Shown here piece after piece: positions 1-7,972 of a stretch of 64,000 nt of DNA. The stretch lies in assembly GCF_001458195.1 (NCBI RefSeq), contig NZ_CYPU01000071.1, forward strand, positions 1 through 64,000. The letters run 5' to 3'. Each line of letters opens with the position of its first letter. Positions within the stretch are counted from its first letter, which is position 1. Below the pieces are notes generated by a model, which searched no databases, was not told the origin of the DNA, and worked only from the letters and a program-made list of their open reading frames with translations. This stretch comes from Ruegeria atlantica (GTDB lineage: Bacteria > Pseudomonadota > Alphaproteobacteria > Rhodobacterales > Rhodobacteraceae). The translations under genes and the position numbers were made by a program.

Positions 1-394
1 GTGGGATGACCGAATGAAGTCACAGGCAAAAGCTAGAGCGAACTCTGGAAAGAGGGCGAGTACGTTAAGTCTAAGCATCGCGCCCTCCCAACGACTGATC
101 CGTGTAAAGTGCCTTCCGGCTGCCAGCACTCACTCCAGCGGCCGGAAGGGCTCGGCAAAGCGAGCAGCAACGACAACAACGGAGGTAAAATGAAAGTTGT
201 GTCGAATTCGCATGTTTGAATCTAATTATTAATAAATCAATATTTTTTCCGCGCGCAAACTTCGCTACCTTTTCATAGGATAGTTTTTTGGCGTTCAAAC
301 ACAAAAGGAAGGTGGGAAAACCCAGAAGGGCAAGTCTGTTCCTTTAGGTAGCGAGGCGTTCTGAGGCCGCACAGAAACTTAGAAAGGGTTGAAA
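1..394. other. Gene-poor leader region with hairpin and AT-rich tract
   Basis: No convincing protein gene is seen here. Positions 112-120 and 141-149 form a 9-bp inverted repeat (CCTTCCGGC/GCCGGAAGG) without a T run on either side, so it is not a clear terminator. A nine-codon ORF (190-219, MKVVSNSHV) follows a good GGAGG at 181-185; it may be a leader peptide or chance. From about 215 to 300 the DNA turns strongly AT-rich, unlike the rest of the window, and could hold the promoter of the DUF805 gene that starts at 395. The minus-strand frame 71-304 has Cys-rich, low-complexity content and no family resemblance. Confidence 0.5.
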
Positions 395-910
395 ATGGGG
401 TTTGTGGAAGCAGTTAAAACCTGTTTATCGAAATACTTCCAGTTCTCCGGACGGGCTATACGTTCAGAATACTGGTGGTTCTTCTTGTTTGTGGTACTTG
501 TGAGTGCTGCTTTGGCTGTATTGGATACGATCCTATTAGGGACCGACCCTGAAACAGGGCAAGGATCTCAGGTTCTGTCCTTTGTTTTCCAATTGGCTGT
601 TCTCATACCTATGCTGGCCGCCGGTTGGCGGAGGCTACATGATACAGGACGACCTGGCTGGTACTTGCTGCTGCCGATGGCGCTCAGCATTACAACGCTT
701 TTTGTTATGCGGGGTGGCGTGGCATTCTTTTCGGTATTGGAGCAAGGTACGGAAAACCCCGATGCATTGCGAGGACCCGCGGCAGTCCTGGGCATGACTG
801 GTATTGTTGTTGTCTCAATTCTTCAATTGGTTCTGTCTGTCCTGATGATCTGGTGGCTGACGCGACCTTCCCAAGAAGGCGCAAACGAATACGGCGAACC
901 TGTTTCCTGA
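395..910 (+). CDS. DUF805 family inner-membrane protein
   Basis: A 171-residue membrane protein. The N-terminal pattern (aromatic-rich stretch, FSGRAIRSEYWWF, hydrophobic helix) is the DUF805/YhaH signature, followed by further hydrophobic segments at about 65-80 and 130-155 and the G-W-R-R-L-H-D motif between helices that is typical of this family. The start is taken at the ATG at 395, preceded by AAAGGG at 383-388; a TTG two codons earlier gives a worse spacing. The molecular function of DUF805 proteins is not known. The next two genes on the same strand encode exported proteins of unknown function, so the three may form a small envelope cassette. Confidence 0.85.
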   Translation: MGFVEAVKTCLSKYFQFSGRAIRSEYWWFFLFVVLVSAALAVLDTILLGTDPETGQGSQVLSFVFQLAVLIPMLAAGWRRLHDTGRPGWYLLLPMALSITTLFVMRGGVAFFSVLEQGTENPDALRGPAAVLGMTGIVVVSILQLVLSVLMIWWLTRPSQEGANEYGEPVS

Positions 911-983
911 TCTGGTTGCACAGGTAACGGGCCGGAATCTCTGCTGAATGACTGCGCGAAACGTAACACCATGGAGAGAAAAA

Positions 984-1754
984 ATGAGGTTCAAAACGAT
1001 TTCCATTGGAGCGTTGATGATGGGAATGGCGACCACAGCATCGGCGGAGTGGTCGGTCAACTCCGGGCCTAATCCCAATGCATTTATTCAGACCGGAAAC
1101 ATGACGCTGGAGCTTCAGTGTGACCGTATCCGCTTTGCTCCGGCTGGATATGAGGACAGCCAGGACATTGTGGAGAAGCAGGGGCTTTCCATTCGATTTT
1201 TGAAGAACGGCACCACCGAAGTTGGAGCATTTCAGGTTGGCGCAGAAAACGCGGCTTTGCAGATCGTCGACAATTATCCTGTCGAGGTCAGTTTCAATAG
1301 TCAGCAAGACTATGGTTTCGTACTGGACCAGCTTGCGGCCAATGCATCGGTTAATCTGTCGATGATTGATCAAGATGTCAGCTACGGAATCTTTGACTTG
1401 AAGGGTTCCAGCGCGGCAATTCGGTCCCTTCGTTCCGCCTGCGAGTCAGATAATAACCAGGGGGCCTCCTACGAAGCGCCCGAAGGCATCGTTTATTGTG
1501 GTGGCGGAGCGATAGAGCGCGTGATCGAACCCGTAATTTTGGACAATCCAGAGGGGGAGTGGGACGCGCGAGTAACGGTCAACGGCGAGTCGATCAGAGC
1601 CATGACGGCCTACAGTTACTTTGGAAACTCTGTACCGCCCGCCGGATTTGTCGTCGCCCTGCTTGGGGAGGACAGGTCCGAGTTTCTGATTTTTAGCGAA
1701 CGCTCGGCAAACTGGCTGGAATATGGGGACTACAGGTATGATCAGTGCAATTGA
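984..1754 (+). CDS. Exported protein of unknown function
   Basis: A 256-residue protein with a clear Sec signal peptide (MRFKTISIGALMMGMATTASA, cleavage before EWSV). The start at 984 is supported by GGAGAGAA at 973-980; an upstream ATG at 948 would place 12 polar residues before the signal. The mature part is rich in beta-type sequence and contains a few Cys residues (about 45, 163, 178, 255) that could form disulfides. I do not recognise a family. It overlaps the following gene by 17 bp if that one starts at 1738, which suggests cotranscription and shared periplasmic location. Confidence 0.75.
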   Translation: MRFKTISIGALMMGMATTASAEWSVNSGPNPNAFIQTGNMTLELQCDRIRFAPAGYEDSQDIVEKQGLSIRFLKNGTTEVGAFQVGAENAALQIVDNYPVEVSFNSQQDYGFVLDQLAANASVNLSMIDQDVSYGIFDLKGSSAAIRSLRSACESDNNQGASYEAPEGIVYCGGGAIERVIEPVILDNPEGEWDARVTVNGESIRAMTAYSYFGNSVPPAGFVVALLGEDRSEFLIFSERSANWLEYGDYRYDQCN

Positions 1755-2274
1755 TACCTCCTTCCAACCAGCTTCCCAAATAGCGCGTCAGATGAAATGT
1801 TTGGTCGCCGGGGTTATGCTTGCTTCGGGCCTTGTTTGGACCTCACCAGCTGTCGCGGCAGATGTATCGCAACTTCCGCCCGGTTTGCAGGCGAAGGTTG
1901 ATCTGGCGGCACGAGCCTGCACGTCGTTCAACGACGGTCAGTTTGACATAGCCTGGGGCGCGGTTGAAAGGGTCGATCTCGACGGAGATCTACAACGCGA
2001 CTGGGTTCTGAATGAGTCTGGTTTTGCGTGTTCGAGCGCCGCATCTCTTTACTGCGGAACTGGCGGATGCATGTCGCACTTCTTGATTGAAGAAGAGGTT
2101 CAATCCTTGCTCAACCAGGGCTGGACGGTTGTTGATTTTGGGCGTCAACGCGTTGTTGTTGCAGATATTCATGGATCCAATTGCGACGGAATAAACCCAA
2201 CGCCTTGCGTCACCGCCAGTGTTTGGGACGCGGACGCTAAGACGTGGCGCTCGTCTGCTGGCGATTGGGAATAA
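1738..2274 (+). CDS. Small exported Cys-rich protein of unknown function
   Basis: A periplasmic protein of 178 residues if translated from the ATG at 1738, or 160 from the ATG at 1792. The signal peptide core is MKCLVAGVMLASGLVWTS ending AVAA. The 1738 start sits inside the end of the previous gene behind GGGGA; the 1792 start gives a normal signal peptide but no visible Shine-Dalgarno, so the start is unsettled. The mature protein has several Cys (in ARACTSF, GFACSS, LYCGTGGCM, SNCDG, TPCVT), consistent with disulfides. No family recognised; the D-x-D-G-D segment (VDLDGDLQRDW) could bind metal. Confidence 0.7.
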   Translation: MISAIDTSFQPASQIARQMKCLVAGVMLASGLVWTSPAVAADVSQLPPGLQAKVDLAARACTSFNDGQFDIAWGAVERVDLDGDLQRDWVLNESGFACSSAASLYCGTGGCMSHFLIEEEVQSLLNQGWTVVDFGRQRVVVADIHGSNCDGINPTPCVTASVWDADAKTWRSSAGDWE

Positions 2275-2784
2275 GTTGCATTTGAGAATTGCGGATAAGC
2301 CATAGGAGCTGGTTTGTTCGATGGGTTCTCTGTGGCACGCAAACTTATGGGCAAATCGTGCAAAGTTATGCGCAAATACCGCGCAAAGTTATTGGCACGC
2401 TTCCAAGATTCTCTTCAATGAAATCAACGTCGGAAATGCAGCGTTAAGAGCGCACCTACATAAGGGTCAATTAGATCGCGATCTGTTCATTCATCGCGAC
2501 TAGTAACAAGGCAAAAAGACAGTTCTTCATTTCAAGCTGAGTGACCTCAGTCAACTTGGCCCGTGCTATTCTCTGGCCAACGGGTGCGCAAACTCAGGCT
2601 GGTAAACCTGCCCATGGCAAACGGCGCGGGCTATTTGCAGATCAAGCTCGAGAATAGGCCGATGCAGGTGTAGGCGGCACACCACTACTTCCTCCGAGAA
2701 TCAAAAAACTAAAAGGCGTTGGTTTGGTCCACTATGGGAGGAGTGTAGTCTCATTCACTTCAAAATGAGCGCTGCTTTTAGGCT
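2275..2784. other. 510-bp gene-free gap with repeats and possible remnant
   Basis: I see no supportable gene. The only plus-strand frame of any length (2321-2503, 60 codons) lacks a good ribosome site and runs through the repeat array at 2339-2400. On the minus strand an open stretch of about 45 codons ends at a TAG near 2577, with ordinary codon composition but no start; it may be the tail of a decayed gene. Both flanking genes end here or start away from it, so this looks like a site where DNA has come and gone. Confidence 0.5.
2333..2400 (+). repeat. Three short iterated repeats flanked by TGGCACGC
   Basis: Three imperfect copies of the unit GCAAAGTTATGCGCAAAT begin at 2339, 2360 and 2383 (the first reads GCAAACTTATGGGCAAAT and the third is cut short as GCAAAGTTATTGGC). 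The array is bounded by the 8-mer TGGCACGC at 2333-2340 and again at 2393-2400, exactly 60 bp apart. Arrays of this size and spacing occur at replication iterons and at ends of mobile elements; no replication or recombinase gene is nearby, so a relict element end is the more likely reading. Confidence 0.6.
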
Positions 2785-3687
2785 TCAGTTAACTAGCAAG
2801 ACCGCCTCGACCCGGCGATTCAGGTCGCGGCCTTCCGGCGTGGCATTCGAGGTGAGCGGGGCCAGATAGCCGATCCCACGCGCCTCGACCCGGTCTGCCG
2901 CGATCCCATGTGCCTGGATCAACCGGGCGCGCACGGCCTGTGCCCGGCCGGTACTGACCGAAATATTGGCATCCAGCGCACCAGTGTCATCGGTGTGGCC
3001 TACAAGTGCCAACCGGGTATTTGGGTTTTTGTTCAGAAACTCCGCAACCAATTTCAGCGACGCAAAAGGCCCCTCGCCCAACGTCATCTCTCCGGTGCGA
3101 AAATGAAGATCTTCCAATATTGCGTGGCCGTTTTGTTCCAAACTGGCCAACAGGTCGCTGGGCGACGTGACCGGCTCGTCGATCACAAGCGGCGGCGGAG
3201 CCTCTGCGCCCACCGGTGTGACGCGGATCATCTGCACATACCCGTCAGGCGGATTGCGGCTGACCAACAGGCTGACCACGTTGCCACCCCTAATGGCGGA
3301 CAAAAAGCGATAGTCCTGAATGGCCACATACATGTCGGGTGTTGGCACGACTTCGGTGCCAAAACGAAAATCGAACCCGCCACACGTTTTGGCCTGACAC
3401 TCAAGCAGGATCTCGTAGCCTTGTGCGGCGATCTGATCCCGCAGTGGGGCCAGCAATTGCAGCGTGGTGCTAGAGCCCGATTGCAATCGCCAGGTAAACC
3501 GTTCGACCTTTCCTTCAACCTCTCTTGCGGGCACTGCACCGTCAACGAAAGGGCCGATTGGCAGCTCATAACTGTCCAATTCGCTGGTCCGTTCGCTGAC
3601 CAGCCGTGCGCCAGAGGGCAACGTCAGGTTCTGTGCAAGACCCTGACTGGCCATCATCATCAGAAAAAGGGCAGCAGTTCGGATCAT
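2785..3687 (-). CDS. OmpA family outer-membrane/peptidoglycan-associated protein
   Basis: A 300-residue envelope protein: Sec signal peptide (MIRTAALFLMMMASQGLAQ), an N-terminal domain of about 165 residues with two Cys in ECQAKTCGG, and a C-terminal OmpA domain at about 188-300. The peptidoglycan-binding signatures are present: GHTDDTG, the SxxRAQAVR helix, GIG, and SNATPEGRDLNRRVE. It probably tethers the outer membrane or a periplasmic complex to peptidoglycan. The start at 3687 overlaps the stop of the AhpD-like gene as ATGA, which points to translational coupling at the end of a five-gene chain. Confidence 0.88.
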   Translation of the reverse strand: MIRTAALFLMMMASQGLAQNLTLPSGARLVSERTSELDSYELPIGPFVDGAVPAREVEGKVERFTWRLQSGSSTTLQLLAPLRDQIAAQGYEILLECQAKTCGGFDFRFGTEVVPTPDMYVAIQDYRFLSAIRGGNVVSLLVSRNPPDGYVQMIRVTPVGAEAPPPLVIDEPVTSPSDLLASLEQNGHAILEDLHFRTGEMTLGEGPFASLKLVAEFLNKNPNTRLALVGHTDDTGALDANISVSTGRAQAVRARLIQAHGIAADRVEARGIGYLAPLTSNATPEGRDLNRRVEAVLLVN

Positions 3688-4265
3688 CGGGCCTGCGCGT
3701 GGTATTCGTCGTTCGGGGCCATCGCAGTTGCGCTGGCCACTCGGTTCGACATGTTGAAAAAGCCGGTCACATTGGCAATGTCCCAAATGTCCCGATCGCT
3801 GAAACCAACATCGCGCAGATGTTGGCGATCAGGTTCTTCGATCTCGGTACTGGCGGTTGTCATCTTGGCAGCAAAATCCAGCATGGCGCGTTGACGATCG
3901 ACCAGAGGGGCCACGCGGTAGTTCATAACCAGCATCTCGCCCAATTGCGGATTGCCCGACAATTGCCGAACAGCTGCACCATGGGCCACCAGACAGTAAA
4001 AGCACTTGTTGATCGCGGACACGACCACCGCAATCATTTCGCGTTCCAGTTTTGACAACCCGCTGTCACCCAACATCAGGTCGTTATAATTCGCCGTAAA
4101 CGCGTTCAGCTTGTCGATGTCGAACGCATAAGCCTTTAAAACATTAGGCACAAAGCCCAGTTTTTCGACACAGATATCAAAGTACTTCTGCGTCTCAGGC
4201 GGCAGAGGATCCACCATCGGCAGGTCCAGCGCGGTGGGCAGGGTTTGGTCGGTCACGGTGGTCAC
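3684..4265 (-). CDS. AhpD-like peroxidase-related protein (carboxymuconolactone decarboxylase family)
   Basis: A 193-residue protein with the AhpD core: E76, then C88-x-x-C91 and H95 (CFYCLVAHG). The E/C/C/H spacing of 12, 3 and 4 residues is that of the proton-relay and redox centre of alkylhydroperoxidase AhpD, so a thiol peroxidase role is plausible. The length fits the uncharacterised peroxidase-related subgroup of about 190 residues rather than AhpD itself. It overlaps both neighbours by four bases (ATGA), lying between a GNAT acetyltransferase and an OmpA-like protein. Confidence 0.88.
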   Translation of the reverse strand: MTTVTDQTLPTALDLPMVDPLPPETQKYFDICVEKLGFVPNVLKAYAFDIDKLNAFTANYNDLMLGDSGLSKLEREMIAVVVSAINKCFYCLVAHGAAVRQLSGNPQLGEMLVMNYRVAPLVDRQRAMLDFAAKMTTASTEIEEPDRQHLRDVGFSDRDIWDIANVTGFFNMSNRVASATAMAPNDEYHAQAR

Positions 4266-4981
4266 TCTCCTTGGACAAGCTGACGGTAATGGTATTCTCC
4301 GGTGATCTCCATCCCGAGCGCATGGTAAAGACCATTTGCCCCGTCATTGGCCTTGGTGCAGATCACGCTCAGCGTTTTTGCGCCGTTCTTCTGCGCCCAG
4401 ATTGCAGCCGCGCGCATAGCCCATTTTCCCAAGCCCTGACGCCGGTGGGCTGGCAGGATTTCCAGCGCATGGACCATGGCTACGTCGTCGTGAATAGCGA
4501 CGAAACCGGTCCCCGCCGGGTGATCGGAATGACGCAGGAGTATTCCCGTTTTCGACCCCTCGGCCCGGTCCATGATGGCCCGCCGTTCCGGACCGATCCC
4601 GCCTTGCGCCCAGATCTCGTTCATGATCGCCAGCGGACTCCAGATGGTAAAGGCGGTGACCCGAGGGATCGGAGTATCTGTCAGGTGCTCGACCGGGCAT
4701 TGGTAGATGTTGACGGGATCAAGAATGTCATAGCCACGATCCGCAAGCTGCTGATCCAGCCGTTCGTCTCCCGGTCGCAGGCAGAACATGGGCCGCTGAC
4801 CCATCACGCGCATTGCCTGTTCGGCGTCATTTATTTCCGCATCAGTCGCCGGAGCCAGCGCATTGGCAGAGGAAACTCGCGAACCGCCACCCAATCCTTG
4901 CCGCAGGCGAAACGGGCCTAAAGTACTATACCCAGCCGCTGGCCAGGTGCCGTCGACGATGTCAGCCCAGTCAACGCTCAA
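4262..4981 (-). CDS. GNAT family N-acetyltransferase
   Basis: A 239-residue protein with a C-terminal GNAT fold. The acetyl-CoA pyrophosphate loop RRQGLG lies at about 180-185 after the beta-strand AMVHALEILP, and the later ANDGANGLYHALGM helix matches motif B. The N-terminal half is divergent and probably sets the unknown acceptor. Its ATG overlaps the stop of the CinA-like gene (4978-4981) and its own stop overlaps the AhpD-like start, so it is in the middle of a coupled operon. Confidence 0.85.
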   Translation of the reverse strand: MSVDWADIVDGTWPAAGYSTLGPFRLRQGLGGGSRVSSANALAPATDAEINDAEQAMRVMGQRPMFCLRPGDERLDQQLADRGYDILDPVNIYQCPVEHLTDTPIPRVTAFTIWSPLAIMNEIWAQGGIGPERRAIMDRAEGSKTGILLRHSDHPAGTGFVAIHDDVAMVHALEILPAHRRQGLGKWAMRAAAIWAQKNGAKTLSVICTKANDGANGLYHALGMEITGEYHYRQLVQGE

Positions 4982-5700
4982 AGCTCCAGCTCTTTCGCCA
5001 ACCGGGTCGTCGCCGCATCAATTTGTGATCCGTTGGTACCCCGAATCACAACGTTAGAGCCGAATACGCCGTTCACCTGAAACGGATAGCTGCCGATGGC
5101 GAGATCCGGGAAATCTTCGGCCAGTGCGGACAGGATCGAGGCGATTTCACCTTCACCCCGGTTGATCCGCAGCGTTTGCGACAACAGGGGATCGCCACCG
5201 GTCAGCTTTGGCAGAACGCTGGCGACCATGGCCTGAAAGATTGTGGGGATACCCGCCATCACATGCACATTCCCAAGCGTGAACCCTGGTGCGGTCGAAA
5301 CGGGATTATCGATCAATGTCGCCCCATCCGGAATACGCGCCATACGCAGGCGCGCTGCGTTCAGTTCCAACCCGGAGTTCTCATAGTGCCGCTCCAACAG
5401 CGCTCGGGCGTCGGCGCGCGCGTCAATCGATGCACCAAAGGCGCGGGCAATGCAGTCGGCTGTGATATCGTCATGGGTCGGGCCTATTCCGCCGCTGGTG
5501 AACACATGATCAAAGCAGTCCGACAGGGCGCGCACGGCCTGTTCGATGGCAGTGGCGTCATCGCTGACCATACGAACCTCTTTAAGATCGATGCCCTGCT
5601 TGGTCAGTTCCTGCGCAAGGTAATGCATGTTCGCATCCCGGGTGCGTCCCGACAGGATTTCATCCCCGATCACAAGCATTGCTGCGGTTGGGTTCGGCAT
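4978..5700 (-). CDS. CinA-like molybdopterin-binding domain protein
   Basis: A 240-residue stand-alone MoCF_biosynth domain: GDEILSGRTRDANMHYLAQEL near the N terminus, then FTSGGIGPTHDDITADCIARAF, the GGIGPTxDD motif of COG1058. It lacks the C-terminal nicotinamide-nucleotide amidase domain of full CinA. Family members of this short type are often annotated as competence/damage-inducible protein A or molybdopterin-binding protein, but the substrate is unproven. The start at 5700 (MPNPTAAML) has AGGACAGG just upstream; the longer frame to 5760 would add an unlikely 20 residues. Confidence 0.88.
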   Translation of the reverse strand: MPNPTAAMLVIGDEILSGRTRDANMHYLAQELTKQGIDLKEVRMVSDDATAIEQAVRALSDCFDHVFTSGGIGPTHDDITADCIARAFGASIDARADARALLERHYENSGLELNAARLRMARIPDGATLIDNPVSTAPGFTLGNVHVMAGIPTIFQAMVASVLPKLTGGDPLLSQTLRINRGEGEIASILSALAEDFPDLAIGSYPFQVNGVFGSNVVIRGTNGSQIDAATTRLAKELEL

Positions 5701-5770
5701 GACCTGTCCTTTCCTGAAATGGCACAGGCCGCAAGATATCGTTCCTGCTGAACCTCGCAAGGCCCGTTTG

Positions 5771-6334
5771 TCATTCTCGCAACGCTTGGGCAGGCAAATC
5801 GGCAGTGACGCGTTGGAACAGGTCCATATCGTTCATCGACCGAGCTAGGATCATCGCTCCTTCTAAATGGGCGATCGTTTCACCGGCGCGCGCTTCGGGG
5901 TTTGTGGCACCGGCGGCCCTGAAGACAGTTTCCAGCCATACGAGATTGCGTTCGAAAAACTCACGCGTTCTTCTGGCGACCGGGTCCGGCAACCTTGCGA
6001 TTTCAGCACCGAACATACCGCACAGGCACATCAGGTCCTGTTCGATCAATGCTTGTCGATATGCCGCCACATATTGTTCAAGAGATTCCAAAGGCGTGGC
6101 TTCGTCCAACCGCCCCAACGCCCCCAGGAACCGATCAGTGTAACGGGTAACCAGCGCCTCGCCCAAAGCTTCCTTGGTGGGAAAATGGTAGTGAATGCTG
6201 GCCGATTTGATGCCGATTTCAGACGCGATGTCGCGAAAACTGAAGGCATAATACCCGCCTTGTCGCGCCATACGCTCGGCCACATCCAAAATACGGCTGG
6301 CAGTTTCTGACAGGGGTTTTTCCGTTTTGGGCAT
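5771..6334 (-). CDS. TetR family transcriptional regulator
   Basis: A 187-residue regulator with an N-terminal TetR helix-turn-helix at about 20-60: ILDVAERMARQGGYYAFSFRDIASEIGIKSASIHYHFPTKEALGEAL. The C-terminal half is the usual all-helical ligand/dimer domain. It is divergent from an SDR gene, and the 99-bp gap carries two matching palindromes, so it most likely represses itself and the SDR. It is followed by the CinA-like gene 70 bp downstream on the same strand, which may be read by the same transcript. Confidence 0.93.
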   Translation of the reverse strand: MPKTEKPLSETASRILDVAERMARQGGYYAFSFRDIASEIGIKSASIHYHFPTKEALGEALVTRYTDRFLGALGRLDEATPLESLEQYVAAYRQALIEQDLMCLCGMFGAEIARLPDPVARRTREFFERNLVWLETVFRAAGATNPEARAGETIAHLEGAMILARSMNDMDLFQRVTADLPAQALRE

Positions 6335-6356
6335 CTGCTCATCAATCTAAAAATTA

Positions 6357-6372
6357 CCTACCACTAGATAGG
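6357..6372. promoter_or_regulatory. Probable TetR operator, copy 1
   Basis: CCTACCACTAGATAGG is an imperfect dyad: half-site CCTACC, 4-bp spacer ACTA, half-site GATAGG. It lies 22 bp upstream of the tetR start, where a bound repressor would block transcription of tetR. It matches copy 2 at 14 of 16 positions. Assignment to the TetR protein is inferred from position and symmetry. Confidence 0.7.
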
Positions 6373-6407
6373 GGGTTGTACTTCAGATTTCAAATTCAAT
6401 ATATCTA

Positions 6408-6423
6408 CCTATCAGTAGATAGG
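6408..6423. promoter_or_regulatory. Probable TetR operator, copy 2
   Basis: CCTATCAGTAGATAGG is a perfect dyad with 6-bp arms CCTATC/GATAGG around AGTA. It ends 10 bp before the ATG of the SDR gene and overlaps its ribosome-binding region (AGGGAA at 6421-6426), so it could control that gene. The start-to-start distance to copy 1 is 51 bp, close to five helical turns, allowing binding on one face of the DNA. Confidence 0.75.
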
Positions 6424-6433
6424 GAATCTGATC

Positions 6434-7189
6434 ATGACACAGACAACAACACTTATCGTCGGCGGATCCAGCGGAATGGGTCTGGCCACAGCGCGCCAAA
6501 TCATAGCAAGCGGCGGGCACGTGACCCTTGTCGGGTCATCCACTGGCAAACTGGACGCGGCGAAAGCGGAACTTGGCGACAACGCGGACATATACCGCGC
6601 GAACCTGCGTGACACGGCAGACGTCGAAAGACTGATCAACCAGATCAAATCGGACACGCGTCACATTCAGGGATTGGTGAATGCAGCCGGGACATTCGCG
6701 CCAAAACCGTTCATGGAAAACACGGCCGAGGATTACGACAGCTATCTGGACCTGAACCGTGCGACCTTTTTCATCACGCAGGCCGTGGTCGAAAACATGA
6801 TAGCCAACGGAGGCGGAAATATCGTTAACATAGGCTCTATGTGGGCAAAACAGGCAGTTCGCGCCACACCGTCCTCGGCCTATTCGATGGCCAAAGCCGG
6901 GCTTCATTCCCTGACGCAGCATCTGGCAATGGAACTGGCGGAACATAAGATCCGAGTGAACGCCGTTTCTCCGGCGGTGGTGGTGACCCCCATCTATGGT
7001 GCCTTCATCGCACCGGACCAGATCGAGGCGACCTTGACCGATGCTTTCGACGCTTTCCACCCGATCGGCCGCGTCGGTCGGCCCGAGGATGTGGCGCATA
7101 CCGTCACCCACCTTCTGTCCGATGATGCGGGTTGGGTCACTGGGGCAGTCTGGGATGTTGATGGTGGCGTAATGGCGGGCCTCGTCTGA
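6434..7189 (+). CDS. Short-chain dehydrogenase/reductase (SDR)
   Basis: A 251-residue classical SDR. The dinucleotide-binding motif GGSSGMG is at 10-16, the structural NAAG at 83-86, the catalytic triad S135, Y150 and K154 (YSMAK), and the C-terminal GRVGRPEDVA and DGG segment are all present. The substrate cannot be read from the sequence. Divergent from tetR and under its probable operator, so expression is likely induced by a small molecule, perhaps its substrate. Confidence 0.93.
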   Translation: MTQTTTLIVGGSSGMGLATARQIIASGGHVTLVGSSTGKLDAAKAELGDNADIYRANLRDTADVERLINQIKSDTRHIQGLVNAAGTFAPKPFMENTAEDYDSYLDLNRATFFITQAVVENMIANGGGNIVNIGSMWAKQAVRATPSSAYSMAKAGLHSLTQHLAMELAEHKIRVNAVSPAVVVTPIYGAFIAPDQIEATLTDAFDAFHPIGRVGRPEDVAHTVTHLLSDDAGWVTGAVWDVDGGVMAGLV

Positions 7190-7228
7190 CACTTCCCATA
7201 CGGGCGGGCGCACGTTAAGCCGGGTGGC

Positions 7229-7945
7229 ATGAAGTTTGCCACCCCATTGATCCCCGCCCGCCTGATCCGCCGCTACAAACGCTTCCTGGCCGATTGCCAG
7301 TTGGAGGACGGGCGTGAAGTAACCGCCCATTGCGCCAATCCGGGGTCAATGATGGGCCTGGCGGAAACCGGCGAGAAGATCTGGCTGGAGCCCAACGACG
7401 ACCCGAAGAAGAAGCTAAAATACGGCTGGCGCCTGGTCGATCATGAGAATGGGCATTTTACCGGCGTTGATACCTCGGTGCCCAACAAAGCCCTGCGCGC
7501 GTCCCTTGAGACCGGCGAAATACCTGAGCTTGCAGCCTATGAAACCGTCCGTCCCGAGGTGAAGTACGGCGAAAACAGCCGTATTGATTTTCTGCTGACG
7601 CAACCTGGCCTGCCCGACGCCTATGTCGAGGTCAAAAGCGTGACCCTGTCCCGTGAACCAAGTCTGGCAGAGTTCCCCGACAGCGTCACCGCACGCGGTA
7701 CCAAACATCTAGGAGAGCTGACGGCCATGGTGACACAAGGACATCGCGCGATCATGTTGTATCTGGTGCAACGCACCGATTGCGATCGGTTTGGTTTGGC
7801 GGCGGATATAGACGCGGCCTATGCGGCAGCATTTGAGACAGCACAGGCGAAGGGTGTCGAGCGATTGGTTTATGGTACGCAAATTTCGCCCGACGGTGTT
7901 TGGGTGGATACCACACGGTTCGGGGACTTTAACCTGCCCGGATAA
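7229..7945 (+). CDS. sfsA: Sugar fermentation stimulation protein / DNA-binding nuclease-like SfsA
   Basis: A 238-residue SfsA. Family hallmarks are the N-terminal LIPARLIRRYKRFLADC, AHCANPGSMMGL, the RIDFLL ... PDAYVEVKSVTL core that resembles a nuclease PD-(D/E)xK site, FPDSVTARGTKHLGEL and MLYLVQR. The length is typical. SfsA was named for a maltose-related phenotype in E. coli and binds DNA; its physiological role remains unclear. It follows the SDR by 39 bp and is adjacent to map, as in many alphaproteobacteria, though map is on the far side of a divergent methyltransferase gene here. Confidence 0.95.
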   Translation: MKFATPLIPARLIRRYKRFLADCQLEDGREVTAHCANPGSMMGLAETGEKIWLEPNDDPKKKLKYGWRLVDHENGHFTGVDTSVPNKALRASLETGEIPELAAYETVRPEVKYGENSRIDFLLTQPGLPDAYVEVKSVTLSREPSLAEFPDSVTARGTKHLGELTAMVTQGHRAIMLYLVQRTDCDRFGLAADIDAAYAAAFETAQAKGVERLVYGTQISPDGVWVDTTRFGDFNLPG

Positions 7946-7972
7946 TGTCACCCGCCCACCGTCAGGTCCGGT

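Noticed and set aside
112-149. Terminator candidate near the left edge
   Set aside because: A 9-bp stem exists but no T run follows on either strand and the loop is 20 nt.
71-304. 77-codon minus-strand ORF at the window start
   Set aside because: Cys-rich translation without any family pattern, crosses an AT-rich tract, and no ribosome site.
705-1373. 222-codon minus-strand ORF
   Set aside because: Antisense to the DUF805 gene and the first exported-protein gene; the plus-strand gene has a clear signal peptide and ribosome site.
2908-3894. 328-codon plus-strand ORF
   Set aside because: Antisense shadow of the OmpA-like and AhpD-like genes, both of which have clear family motifs.
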